A stretch of DNA of 64,000 nucleotides, from the NCBI GenBank assembly GCA_016720655.1, contig JADKKE010000009.1, forward strand, positions 1 to 64,000, in the 5' to 3' direction. The DNA is from Bacteroidota bacterium. GTDB taxonomy: Bacteria > Bacteroidota > Bacteroidia > AKYH767-A > 2013-40CM-41-45. The notes under the pieces were generated by a model. The model ran no database searches. It was not told the origin of the DNA and saw only the letters and a list, made by a program, of their open reading frames with translations. Below are positions 29,167 to 40,283 of the stretch, in pieces. Within the stretch, counting starts at the first letter, position 1. Each line of letters begins with the position of its first letter. The translations under genes and the position numbers were made by a program.

Positions 29167-31094
29167 ATGAAAACATTACTGGGTACCCTATTCTGTCTTC
29201 TGACTAGTATCGTTGGCGCTCAAACAGTGCTGATCACTGATTCGTTCAGCTCGAATGAACCTGCAATTTGTATTGATCGGACAAATCCTGCAAATGTGTA
29301 TGCTGCCTGCAATCGTTCCAATGGAGGTCGGTGGGTGGGTGTTCATCAATCTCATGATTTTGGAGCGACATGGGATACCAGTATACTGAACAGCGTAGAT
29401 CCCCCATATGGTGATCCCTGCATAGTCACAGATGACAGTGGCTATGTCTATTTTATTCATGACGCAAAAGGTACCGGGCTTACAATTAGTCTGGACAGGA
29501 TTACCTGCAACAGATCAACCGATCATGGACAAACCTACACCAATGAATCGTATATTGATATTGATCCGACGTATGGCCTATTACATCAACAATCGTTTTC
29601 AACTCGCATTTTGCAAATCTACCGACAGAGGTCAGACCTGGAGTCCGAAACAATTTCTACTTGATTCCGGGTATGTGAGTACCTATCCCTACAGTGCATT
29701 GACCACCGGACCCAATGGTGAAGTATATGTCATCTGCAATTCCGATTCAGGAATCTTGTTCAACAAATCAATCGACGGCGGAGACACCTGGTCGACTGCG
29801 CCATTGATTATTGATTCATCGAACAATCGCATTCAACGAATTCCAGATTCCTTTTATACAAATGCCGTCGGTTCGCTGATCCAGATCGCTTGTGATAAAA
29901 GCAATGGTCCCGGTCATGGCAATATCTATGTTACTTATGGGCGCAACAAGACAAATCTATATTTCGAATCAGACATCTGGTTTATAAAATCAAGTGATGG
30001 AGGAAGTACATGGACGAGTCCGCAAAAAATCAATGACGATGATCCCGGGTATTTGCAGTTTCTCCCGGCAATTGCTGTCGATGACAGTAGCGGAGTAATC
30101 TTTATTTCCTACTACGATACCCGTGATTATACAAAACTGAGAAATGTGTACATGGCATATTCTGCCGATGAAGGAACAACATTTAACAATGTAAAAATTA
30201 CAGATAGCCGTGCTCTGTATTTCAACGCATCCGGAACATTCTTTGGTCATTACATGATGCTCGATGCTTTCAATCAGAATATTCGGCCTTGCTGGAGTGA
30301 ATCGATGAAAGTTGGAAGTCAGATTCGAACTTCCATTCACACCAGTCTGATTACTTATCCATTAAATATTGTCACTCACGATACCATTAATTACTGTGAG
30401 AACAATGATTTTTTTACGCAACTAAAAGCATCCGGAACTTTCAATTATACATGGACACCTGCCGGCGGACTGAGTGCAACCACTGGAAATACTGTTTTTG
30501 CTTTTCCAGGAGCTACCACTACCTACACGGCACATGGAACAGATGCCATTGGGAATCAGAATACTCAATACTTCCACTTAATTTATCATCCGTATAACAA
30601 CCTGCGAATTCCCGCAGTAGTATATCAGAGTGCAACAAATACAATGGGGTGCTATGGAGGCTCTGCGCCCTACAGCTATCTCTGGCATCTCGATGGGGAA
30701 TCCACTCCCTATTTTACACAAGGGATCGATGCAAATGGTGTCGGTGGCGATTACGACGCTTGTGTGATCAACACCTCCGGATGCATGGCCTGCTAGCAAT
30801 ACGATTACCGTCACCGGAATTGAAGAATTCTCGAAGGCAAATATTTCAATCTTTCCCAATCCGGTGCTGGAAAACTAACAATACGTTCTGCGGATGAGCT
30901 GGAAGCTCGTATTCGAATTTATAATCTCAACGGAATGGAAATTATGAATGAAATAATTTCCGGGAAAGAAAAGATAGTACAAACTGATGGGCTTAAATAA
31001 GGGTATTATATATTAACATTGGAGAGTGAACGTGAAATAATCTTTCAGAAAAATTGTGGTGATCCAAAGAGATGAAGGAAGCTGTGAAATCTGA
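29167..31094 (+). pseudogene. BNR/sialidase-type T9SS protein with several disruptions
   Basis: Start at MKTLLGTLFCLLTSIVGAQ (29167), then sialidase-like repeats (SHDFGATWDTS, DRGQTWSPKQF, SIDGGDTWST, SSDGGSTWTSPQK) and an Ig/PKD-like C-terminal part. Breaks: frameshift near 29580 (before AYYINNRFQLAF), frameshift near 30790 (GCMAC then SNTITVTGIEEF), a missing base near 30872 (PVLE then LTIRSADELEARIRIYN), an in-frame TAA at ~30999 (GLK-stop-GYYILTLES), and a missing base near 31051 before IVVIQR. The recoverable CTD is otherwise clear. With four shifts and a nonsense codon, this is more likely a true pseudogene than the single-indel genes here. Confidence 0.72.
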
Positions 31095-31491
31095 GTAGAC
31101 TGGGGTTTAATTTTTCGTTTGTACTGCCAAGATCAACAAATCAAAATATCCTCTAACAAAGCAGATGCAATTCAGGAAGTTTTTTTTACTCCTGCCGCCC
31201 AAATTTCAAGCCTTTTACTTGTACAATTGCAGCCCTAAGCCTGAGGCCCATGCAATTTACTCATAATAGATTTTCCTTCCAGCAAACACATTTATGAAGA
31301 AAAAAAATAGCTACATTCGAATTGATTTCTCCAATATCCAGTACAATAAGTAAGCAAAGCTAAAACTATAGCACGGCAGATTTATTTGATAAAACAACAA
31401 ACACTATAAAAGGCAGTCAGCATTTCAGATGCAAAAGCATCGAATGTTTTCCTGAAAACACAAACCAGCAGAACCAATATATACAACACCT
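31095..31491. other. Non-coding stretch
   Basis: ~400 bp between the pseudogene and the GEVED-type gene. No gene, terminator or repeat recognised. Confidence 0.35.
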
Positions 31492-33503
31492 ATGAAAAAC
31501 ATTCACACGTTTCTGATTTTTTACAATACTCCAATTTTTTATTTTGATATTTTGTGTTTGTTCCACATACGCTCAGGTGGAATTCCGATACCCCTGGTTT
31601 TGGCACAGCATTGTACGACATCAACGATTCCGGACAAGCGATTCAACGCGGCGGCGTTTACTCTTTTGCTACAAATTCCGTTACAATTATAGATACACCA
31701 GCCACTTCACTGGTTGGAATTAATAACAATGGAGATCTGATTGGCAATATGCCAATCGTAATCAGTGGTACCACCTTGGATCAACCCGCTTATAAAAAGA
31801 ATGGAACCTGGTATCCGATGGGATATTTTGCCGGAGCAACTGATCAGGCAAGTGCATACCAGGGACAAATTTCAGAAAACGGAAACTATATTACGGGACA
31901 AATGTCTATTGACTGTTGCAATAGTCAGGCCTTCCTCTACAACGTTTCGACAAGTTCTCTTGAGGAAATTTCTGATCCTGCAAATGAATACAGTGCAGGC
32001 TATACTGTAAATGATGATGGAATTCTTGGTGGTTGGTTTGATCCACTTCCTGCAGGCACTTTAAGAGTTCCTGCTTACATGACTACAGGATCAGTGATTA
32101 CTTCTGTCCCTGCAGCACTCCCCACCCTTTCAAGTGTAAATGCTGTGAATGCGATCAACAATTCAAATTTAATGGCCGGTGATCGCGATGGCGTTCCTTT
32201 TATTTTTGATTTAACCACGAATACATTTACAGCTTATCAGGTACCGGCAGGATATGAGTCTGCTACTTTTACCAGCATTTCTGAAAATGGAATCGCAGTT
32301 GGCTATTGTCAAATAACTTTTCCAAATATCATCCGTGACGCCATCATTTATCATCCTTCTTTAGGGAGTCAGCCGGTTCTGATCAGCAGGGTACTTGCAA
32401 ACCATGGTATCACTGTGACATCAACTATTGACAGCTTATTAGGAACTGCTATCGCAATTTCCCCTGATGGAAATTTTGTATGCGGATGGGAAAATTCTTT
32501 TGTAGCATTTGCATCCGGATGGATTATTAATTTCAGTGATTCCTTAACAAGTGATTGCTACATTACTTGTCCGCAAGACATATACGACATTAGTCTTACG
32601 GGTTCGAAAATTATTAATTATTCGATTCCAATAACGTGTAATGCTCATCCAGGCGCAAGTCTTGTGTTGGTATCAGGTTTGGCTTCAGGTTCTGCATTTC
32701 CAATCGGAAGGCATACAGTGGTCGTCCATAATTTGGTTGACACGAATGGCACCCTATTGAACACTTGTAGTTTTACTGTGGAACTCACGGACACGTATTG
32801 CCATCCATCCAATCTAAACAACACTGGTGAACCGATCACATTGGTAAATCTTGCCGACATTAACAATGTATCTTCAGAAAGCGCCACCATGGATTACGAG
32901 GACTTTACTTCCATTGTAGGCAATGTCGAGATTGACTCAGCTTATACTGCAACGTTCAAAGGATATACAGGTGGAACCTATACAAATTTTTTCAGGGTAT
33001 TTATCGATTGGAATCAAGATGGTGTTTTTGATGATCAGTCTGAAAGTTATGACATGGGCAGTGTAAGCAATTCGAGTGGCATTGATACAATTGAAACGTC
33101 AGGAACAGTTTTGGTTCCAACAGCCGCCCTCACGGGTTTAACAACGATGCGAGTCATAAAAAACTATGATGCATACACAGCAAATGCATGCGTTATCAGT
33201 TCCGGATTTGGCCAAACTGAAGATTATACATTGAACGTGAGCAGCAACCCGACCGGAATTGAAAATATTAAAACTTCGGGTATAAAACTTTATCCGAATC
33301 CTGTGAATGATCAATTGAATTTTATCAGTTCAGAAAATATTAATTCGATTTCCATTTTAAATCTGACGGGTCAGGAAGTACTTCAAAGCAAAATAAACAC
33401 TACATCGGGACAAGTCAATGTCTCCGCTTTACCAAAGGGAATCTATATTCTGAAAATATTTTCCACTGGTGTTGTGAAGACATTTAAAATTAATAAACTG
33501 TAG
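31492..33503 (+). CDS. T9SS protein with GEVED domain; frameshift in signal peptide
   Basis: The main open frame begins at 31554 with a GTG, but MKNIHTFLIF at 31492 and CVCSTYAQ (in a third frame, ending at 31576) suggest the real signal peptide is split by one or two indels within the first 90 bp. The body (~30-440) has repeats like 'SENGNYITGQ' and 'SPDGNFVCGWENSF', an HAF-type propeller. Residues ~480-560 are a GEVED domain (FFRVFIDWNQDGVFDD, GFGQTEDYTLNV). The CTD follows (LYPNPVNDQLNFI, ALPKGIYILKI). About 649 aa from 31554. Probably surface exported if the frame is intact in vivo. Confidence 0.8.
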
Positions 33504-33587
33504 GCAAAAGAGGCCGACATAAGTGAAATCGAAAGGTATCATGCAAGGCCTCCTGCAGCCAACGAAAAAAAAAACGGGTCCAATTTC

Positions 33588-33809
33588 CTAGTCCAGGATT
33601 TCACAATTATAACCAAGAATATTTATTGCTTCAATGATGAGATGAATAGAGAAATCTCTCCCTTCTATTCTCAATATCCTGTCACAATCTTCAAGGTCAA
33701 AATTTATTTTTGCATGAGGAAACAAGTCTAAGAGCCTCATCCGGGCCAGCTCAGCTGTGTACTGAGTTTCAATATCTGTTTTAAAAATTTCAACCAAAGT
33801 TGCAGACAT
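33588..33809 (-). CDS. Small cytoplasmic hypothetical protein
   Basis: 73 aa: MSATLVEIFKTDIETQYTAE, then ARMRLLDLFPHAKINFDLED and DRILRIEGRDFSIHLIIEAI. The beta-alpha pattern with 'FPHAKINFDLEDCDRILRIE' resembles small ferredoxin-fold (HMA-like) proteins without the CxxC metal site. 73 aa suits that fold. Lies 88 bp after the VOC gene on the same strand, so it could be the last gene of that operon. Confidence 0.55.
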   Translation of the reverse strand: MSATLVEIFKTDIETQYTAELARMRLLDLFPHAKINFDLEDCDRILRIEGRDFSIHLIIEAINILGYNCEILD

Positions 33810-33897
33810 ACTATTGATCTGAATAATACTTAAGAGCTTGAATTAGAAAAAAGCATTCAAGCCCCTAAGCATTTGTTTTGAATTTAAATCCTAAATT

Positions 33898-34320
33898 TTA
33901 CGCATTCACCAATTTCTCAATATCAAACTTTGTCATTTTCATAAAAGCCTGAACAACTCGTGTAGCTTTTGAAGGATCCGACATTAGTTTACCAAGTATA
34001 CTCGGTACAATTTGCCAGGAAATTCCAAATTTGTCATCCAGCCAGCCACATTGGTTGTACACTCCGCCTTCGCCCAATTTCTCCCAGTAAAAATCAATTT
34101 CATCCTGTGTTTCACATTCAATCACGAAGGATGTTGCCGGTGAAAATTTGTATTGGGGTCCGCCATTTAACCCCATGAACTTTTTCCCGTTCAATTCAAA
34201 AATAACAACCATTGGATTTTCGGAAGTAATTTTTGAGTTCTTAAAAATCGAGCAGTAATAATCCGCTGCTGCTTTGGCTTGTCCGTCAAACCACAGGCAA
34301 GGGTAAATTTTGTTTGTCAT
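33898..34320 (-). CDS. VOC-superfamily (PhnB/3-demethylubiquinone methyltransferase-like) protein
   Basis: 140 aa. YPCLWFDGQAKAAADYY, MGLNGGPQYKFSPATSFVIE, EIDFYWEKLGEGG and CGWLDDKFGISWQIVP are the family pattern of PhnB-type VOC proteins. Usual length. Third gene of an ArsR-SRPBCC-VOC operon (24-bp gap to the SRPBCC gene). Such proteins typically accompany AHSA1-type domains and a HTH regulator; substrate unknown. Confidence 0.9.
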   Translation of the reverse strand: MTNKIYPCLWFDGQAKAAADYYCSIFKNSKITSENPMVVIFELNGKKFMGLNGGPQYKFSPATSFVIECETQDEIDFYWEKLGEGGVYNQCGWLDDKFGISWQIVPSILGKLMSDPSKATRVVQAFMKMTKFDIEKLVNA

Positions 34321-34344
34321 AATTTGAATTTTTATTGATTACGT

Positions 34345-34851
34345 TCATTTAACTTTAGAAATACTCATAGCTAGTAACAGGTCCAATTTCCTGAACCCTT
34401 CATTCATTCCACCTTCCATTCCAGATTGTAACATTCCATCACGGTCTTCAACCGACTTAAATACAGATTGAATATGCAATTTGCACCTGTTATTGGGTAG
34501 AGCGATCAGGGTTAAAAATTCCAGTGAAACATGTCCGCGTTCAGGGGAGACCTCAAATTCAAAGGTCCTGATGATTCGTTCCGGTTCCTTCACTTCATGG
34601 ATTACTCCATTAAATCCAAATTCAGGTCCGCCATTGCAGTGCGAATGAAGAAAACGGTATGATCCGCCGGACTTGTTATCCAGTTTCTCAACTTTCATTT
34701 TCATGTCGTCAGGACCTAACCATTGCAAGAGCAAATCTGCTTCATTGAATGCACTGAAAACAAGTTCTCGTGGAGCATCGAATTCTCTCTCGATAAAAAA
34801 CTCCTGCTTGCCCTTTTCGGCTGTGATTCGGGTTGTGTTTTTACTTTCCAT
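34345..34851 (-). CDS. SRPBCC / AHSA1 domain protein
   Basis: 168 aa. FFIEREFDAPRELVFSAFNE, LLLQWLGPDDMKM, GGSYRFLHS and GFRKLDLLL are the START-like AHSA1 family pattern. Hydrophobic-ligand-binding fold, not an Hsp90 activator by itself. Its ATG overlaps the end of the ArsR gene, and the VOC gene follows by 24 bp. Confidence 0.9.
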   Translation of the reverse strand: MESKNTTRITAEKGKQEFFIEREFDAPRELVFSAFNEADLLLQWLGPDDMKMKVEKLDNKSGGSYRFLHSHCNGGPEFGFNGVIHEVKEPERIIRTFEFEVSPERGHVSLEFLTLIALPNNRCKLHIQSVFKSVEDRDGMLQSGMEGGMNEGFRKLDLLLAMSISKVK

Positions 34852-35165
34852 TTTTCCCTTTTTTTAAATTGATGAGCACTTTGTCAAGTCTGCTTAATCT
34901 ATCCTCCCACATAGCACGAAATGGCTGTAACCACTGGTCAATCTCCTTCATCTTTTCGGATTGAAATGATAATAAATCTCTCTCCCTGACTGCTCGGGTT
35001 TGATTAGCTCACATTCCTGCAAACTTTTATATGTTTTGATACCGCCTGCCGACTGGTCTCAAAATGCTCAGCCATGGCATTTGGTGTCGTCGCCTGCAAG
35101 GCAATCAGTCCCAAAATAGCCCGGCGAGTAGGATCTGCTATTGCCTGAAATATATCCTTTTTCAT
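34841..35165 (-). pseudogene. ArsR-family HTH regulator with two frameshifts
   Basis: Conceptual start MKKDIFQAIADPTRRAILG, then PNAMAEHFETSRQAVSKHIK, LQECELIKPEQSGREIYYHF and MKEIDQWLQPFRAMWEDRLS. This is the winged-helix ArsR subfamily partnered with SRPBCC proteins. One base is missing after 'ATAAAAGT' near 35023 and one in 'AAAAGATGAAGG' near 34952. With both restored, the frame runs to the TAA that overlaps the SRPBCC ATG. Two indels in 325 bp. Confidence 0.75.
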
Positions 35166-35268
35166 AGTTTGAATCTAAATACGCAACTAATAGGTTGCAA
35201 ATATATATGCAACTTTTGGGTTGCGCAAATTTATTTGCATTTATTTTTGACCCAAAAATATTAACTGT

Positions 35269-35386
35269 TGGGCACCTCCGAATACCTCGTTCGAGTGCTG
35301 TTAATTAAAGTCAATATTTCAATCCACTGTTATCGGCGCTTCAATTTTTTTTGCAATACTTCGTTGTTTGTCTTCTGATACTTAGT
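35269..35386 (+). mobile_element. Half MITE copy
   Basis: TGGGCACCTCCGAATACCTC, GTGCTGTTAATT, and TTTTGCAATACTTCG with TCTTCTGATACTTAG align with the left ~120 bp of the ~200 bp MITE; the right half and terminal repeat are missing. Lies between the ArsR gene and the heparinase-like gene. Confidence 0.6.
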
Positions 35387-35466
35387 TTTTTTCCGAAAAA
35401 AGGAAGTAATTTCTCCCAATCCTTATCAAACATTTCACTCATTACCTAAAGAACTCCGGTGTTCAA

Positions 35467-38036
35467 TCATTCCCTGATGAAGCGGGTGAAATAATAATCA
35501 GTCCCTTGTGTGACTCGTATGAAATAAATTCCTGCCGGAATTGACGAAATGAAAACTTTGCGTACATTCCTTGCAGCCAATACAATTTCTCCAAGGGAAT
35601 TTATTATTTGTACATCCATCTCCTGTTCAGTACCGGTGATTATATTTAATTCTGACGTTGCAGGATTTGGAAAAACAGAGATTGATTTCCAACGGTTAAT
35701 TTCTGAAATCACTTCCGATGTCTGCAAAACAATTTCAATTGTATGCAAACCTGTCGCCAGGCTTACAGACGAACGAAGCACATTGTCAGGATCTGTTGCA
35801 ACTGTGGCAGTTGTCACCCCATCAATTTTGACGGAGTATATCCCGGCAGTCAAATCGGCTGCAAACAATCCGATTGTTCTTGATCCGCTCACATTGTAAA
35901 AGACATGATAAACCAGGCCTGTATCACCTTTGCGGAGAAATAAAAAAGTGTATCATCCCAGTCGGCACCAAGTGAATAATCATTTTGATGAGCAAATCCT
36001 CCGGCATTTATTCCTGAGGTCGAATCTCCAATAGCAATCGTGTGTAAAAAAACAAGGCTATCTGTCACAGCAACCGGCCTCACCTCTACTCTCCACTTTC
36101 CCGGAGTTCCATGAATGGAATCAGGCGGATACAAAGGCAGGTAATTGGAATCATTCACCCAGTATTCAAATCCATTTCCGCCTATCAAAGTGGCAGTGCT
36201 TGTATCCGGAAGCAATGTTCTGATGGCAGCACTTCCGTTTCCATTCACCGTGATGTAATCGCTTCCATCAAACGTTTCAATGTGTCCCGCCACTTCAGTA
36301 TTGATCACATTCCCATTTATATCGGGCCGTTGAACAAAATGAGCGATCCATTTTGCATCACGCTGTTTGTTCGCAGTGTTTTTCAGGTGGACATGATCCA
36401 GTACAATTACTTTTGATGGTTTAAGAAATAGAAACCTTCTTCTGAAAAAATCCAGCTTGGTTGTGTCATACGACAATTGTGCATCAGAAATAATGTATTG
36501 ATAGTCGGCCCCTGCAGCATACTTAATCCATGCGCCTCGCTGATTTTGAGGAAGAAAAATATCATTATAATTTTGTAAGGCATAGGATTCAATTTGTCCT
36601 CCATCATTCGAAGCAGGCTGACCAAAGTTGGTATAGACTTCAGTGGAATCAAATACACAAATACTATTGTGCGCTATAGTGCGCTGATAGTAATTTAAAT
36701 AGTGGCTACCGGCATAGGTATCGTATGTGCCGGCATCAATCAACAGGGGTTTGTTTTTAAAGAGTGTAAATGAATTATTATCGCGATGTTCGTGAGCAGC
36801 CCGTTTTGATGGTGAGTTGAAAAATGTCGTCATCACAGCTGATGAATCCCAGGATGTCCTGCTCACCGCCAAACCTGTTTTATCTGACCACCAGTCGAGC
36901 GGGGGATTCGGATGAAGGGTGTCCGGAATGGTAAAATCCTTATAGAGCAATTTTTGAAATACATACGGAGTTGAATAATAATATTGAGGCGTACTGTATT
37001 TCTGAGCCAGCCAACGACTGCGTGGATCATTGAATAGAGTGGCATGCCGGTATATGACCCTGTCGCCGGCAACAAATGTATTGCCATCACCAGAGTGAAT
37101 ACACCATTCGTCCGGTTGAATAAAATACCAATATTGATTGATGCTATTCTGCACCCAGGGTAAGTCATAGTAGAAGTTTTTCCCGGTCCCGGTAAGCATA
37201 TTGTCAAAGAGCTGAAACTGATCAACCAGTGACCACATGGAATACGCTGCACCCCAGTTCCATCCACCATCATCATCACGGTAATATCCATAACAAGGCA
37301 AAAAACCATTGATCCATTTGTCGTAGACAGCCTCATACCACTGCTGTACAGTATCATTCTGCAAAGAATCCAATCCTGCTGCACCATAAAGGGCAAGTGC
37401 ATTTTGATTGGTGTACACGCAATTCCAGGCGTTATGACTGGAAACATAACTATTTCCTGCTGATGAAAGAATAAAGAAATTCATAAACTCATGATTCATG
37501 CTGTACTGAGCGCGTACGAGTTCGTGAAGCATCGTATCCGGCAATTGATCATAACACCAATCGATCAGCAAACTTCCTACATCACTAAATAATCTCACAA
37601 ATGCTTCCTTATCATAAAAAGCAAGTGATGCATAGTCGACAGAGCTAAGGGTATCAATCGTCTGTTGTGCAAGAAAACGGCAACGCTTGAGCGATAAAGA
37701 ATCCTGCTTAAGCTTAAACATTAGAATGGTAAAAACAGCTTCATCTTTTGCATACTGCGAACTCCAATCCCATGTCCACAAACTTGAATCAGAGCCTGTC
37801 AGGAAAAGTTGCGGGTCATTAATCCACCAGTTATTGTATCTGTAATCAAATTCATTGGTCGTGGTCTGGCAATCTCCCGGAACGATACTATTATTCTTGA
37901 GCCATGTGAGTCGTAAGGAATCGGCATAAATTCTGGGTCTGTTGGTATGTATTACCGGATATGGTTGGGCGGCAGACTGAACAATTGAAATGAAAAATAA
38001 TATACAACAGAAGTGGATTCGGATAATGGAGAACAT
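35467..38036 (-). pseudogene. Heparinase II/III-like T9SS protein, one frameshift
   Basis: About 855 aa when joined. Signal peptide (MFSIIRIHFCCILFFISIVQ), an alpha-helical N-terminal region (~60-400), then a heparinase II/III-like domain (KRAAHEHRDNNSFTLFKNKP, LLIDAGTYDTY, RTIAHNSICVFD) and a beta-sandwich. The CTD reads VFPNPATSELNIIT, SIPAGIYFIRV. A run of six A's on the plus strand (35942-35947) is one short: with seven the protein reads LFLRKGDTGLVYHVFYNVSG and continues. Predicted uronic-acid polysaccharide lyase displayed at the surface; substrate unknown. Without correction the catalytic part is complete but loses the CTD. Confidence 0.82.
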
Positions 38037-38453
38037 ATGTTGGGTAAAATAATAATTATCACTTAGCAGAGTCGAATTCTACGAAATATATGGTATCTTC
38101 AAATCCATCTGCCACTGGAATTCAGGTTAAGGTAACTATTTTTTTAAACTTTGTCAATTTACGAAAGCATCTATTCCATATCCGATGCGATTCAATGAGC
38201 ATTCTGATGTGAAGATATAAAATAGAGTTCATCATGTGCTTTTGTATTGTCCAAATGAATTTGCTCAAGTTTAAAAACGAAAGGAAAACAATGATTCAAC
38301 CGCAAAATTTCTTTAGTTTTGATTGATATGCTATACCGAAAAATAAATTGTGAATACATCGTTGATATCTATACAATCACATGGTGCATTATCTCGATGG
38401 ATTTTTGGATTTTCGTACCTTAACCAGACTGTAAATTTACCTAAGCCGAAACT
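38037..38453. other. Divergent intergenic region
   Basis: 417 bp between divergent genes; no repeat copy or clear promoter recognised. Confidence 0.35.
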
Positions 38454-40163
38454 ATGACCAGCAAGACTTTAAAAGTCAAACAACCGGGTAAAAGTAAGAC
38501 AGAAACCGCTTTTGAAAAAAAAACACCGACTGAACGATGGGGGCTCGTACTTATTATCTTGCTCACTTTTATCACCTACTCCGGTTCTTTGAAAAATGGT
38601 TTTTGCTGGGATGATTCTCAAAATATTGTTAACAATCCCGAGCTTAATGGGCATAGCGGCCCGTCCTTTATCAAACTGATTTCAACAGCATACGTGAATG
38701 CATACACACCCATCACCCAGATTAGTTATTGGCTGAATTATCAAATATCCCAGTTGAAACCGGCCAGCTATCATTTCATTGACTTGATCTTACATCTGAT
38801 TGCAATTACTTTGGTGTACCGTTTTGTCCGCTTGTTGTTGAAAGACGGACTTGCGGCACTTTTTGCAGCAGCACTTTTCGCTCTCCATCCTCTGCAGGTT
38901 GAAACTGTTTCCTGGGTATCGGCACGGAGTACAACAATCTGTGTAATTTTTCTATTAATGGCCCTAACAGAATATGTCAACTATCTTCGTGGAGCCGGCA
39001 GAAAATCAATTTGGTTTGTGTTCTTCTATTTTATTTTAGCCTGTTTCGCCAAACAAAGTGCAATTGTTCTCCCTGTACTTCTCTTTGCTGTGGATTATTT
39101 TGAAAAGCGGAAAATTAGTTTTCCCGGTATTTTCGAAAAGCTACCATTCATTTTTGTTGCTCTTTTGTTTGTCTTCCTCACTCTTCATTTCCGGCACGAT
39201 GATGCATCGATTGCACGGCTGCAAGATTCGTATAGTATTGGGCAAAAAGTATTGATCCCTTTATTCAGTGCAGGTTACTATGTGTTTCATTTCATCTTTC
39301 CGTTTCAGTTAACAACCGCATTTGGCATTCCAAATCTAGAGCGGGATTCATTTCCCTGGGAAATTTATCCGGCACTCATTGTGTTGATTCTCTTTGTTGT
39401 TTTTGCAATCAAACCGGGTCCTTATCAACGTCACTTTGTGTTTGCCAATTTATTTTATTTCATATCCCTGGCCCCGGTACTACAAATAATTCCCTTTGGG
39501 AGAGATCTAGTTGCTGACCGGTATGCTTACCTGCCTCTGGTTGGATTATGTTTGCTCACAGGAGTGCTTCTTAAAAACCTAATCAGCAACTATCCGAGGA
39601 AGTCATATTCATTCCTTGGAATTGTAGTGCTTTTCCTTGCATACATCAGCCATTCAATGACTGAAGTGTGGAAAAACGACATCACTTTATTTGAAAATGC
39701 GATTTCAAAACGTCCTGAAAATTTCTTTCCCTATTATTATTTAGGCAGTCATTATACCAATCTTGGAGATACCAAGAAAGCCATGGAATATTTTGATGTT
39801 TCGCTATCTTTAAAACCGGATTATGCTGACACCTATATCAACCGCGCTAAAGCAATAAGCCAAACCGGCAATGCTGATCTTGCCCTGTTGGACTTGGAAA
39901 AAGCGATGAAATTATCTCCAGGTAATGCATTGGTCTATTACAGTCGGGGAACATTGCGGGGAATGAAGGGCGATTTTCTTGGCGCACACCATGATCTAGA
40001 TTCGGCAATCCTTCTGAAACCCGAATATGCAGATGCTTTTTATAATCGAGGAATGTCGAACATGAGTCTAAAAGATACACTATCTGCTTGTGCTGACTGG
40101 AAGAAAGCCTTTGAATTGGGTAGCAAACCCGCAGAACAAATGGTCCGGGAATATTGTCGTTAA
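38454..40163 (+). CDS. Polytopic membrane protein with C-terminal TPRs (TMTC-like)
   Basis: 569 aa: a cytoplasmic basic N-terminus (~30 residues), the first transmembrane helix (WGLVLIILLTFITYSGSL), a short loop with the acidic pair Asp53-Asp54 (GFCWDDSQNIVNNP), about ten further helices to ~410, then three to four TPRs (FPYYYLGSHYTNLGD, YADTYINRAKAISQTGN, YADAFYNRGMSNMSL). The layout, the DD pair in the first loop and the DRYAYLPLVG motif match bacterial relatives of TMTC/GT-C glycosyltransferases. O-mannosylation or similar surface glycosylation is an inference. No signal peptide. Monocistronic. Confidence 0.8.
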   Translation: MTSKTLKVKQPGKSKTETAFEKKTPTERWGLVLIILLTFITYSGSLKNGFCWDDSQNIVNNPELNGHSGPSFIKLISTAYVNAYTPITQISYWLNYQISQLKPASYHFIDLILHLIAITLVYRFVRLLLKDGLAALFAAALFALHPLQVETVSWVSARSTTICVIFLLMALTEYVNYLRGAGRKSIWFVFFYFILACFAKQSAIVLPVLLFAVDYFEKRKISFPGIFEKLPFIFVALLFVFLTLHFRHDDASIARLQDSYSIGQKVLIPLFSAGYYVFHFIFPFQLTTAFGIPNLERDSFPWEIYPALIVLILFVVFAIKPGPYQRHFVFANLFYFISLAPVLQIIPFGRDLVADRYAYLPLVGLCLLTGVLLKNLISNYPRKSYSFLGIVVLFLAYISHSMTEVWKNDITLFENAISKRPENFFPYYYLGSHYTNLGDTKKAMEYFDVSLSLKPDYADTYINRAKAISQTGNADLALLDLEKAMKLSPGNALVYYSRGTLRGMKGDFLGAHHDLDSAILLKPEYADAFYNRGMSNMSLKDTLSACADWKKAFELGSKPAEQMVREYCR

Positions 40164-40283
40164 AAAACGAGAATTCATTTCTCAGCGCAAAGAAATTGCC
40201 ATGAGATTTTTTTCCAAAACCAGATTGAATTGTTATTCAGTACTACACGTCGATATGTGCAATTACAAATCAATGATTTTACG

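Noticed and set aside
36863..37447. 194-codon minus-strand frame
   Set aside because: Runs inside the heparinase-like gene in another frame of the same strand, with no recognisable features.
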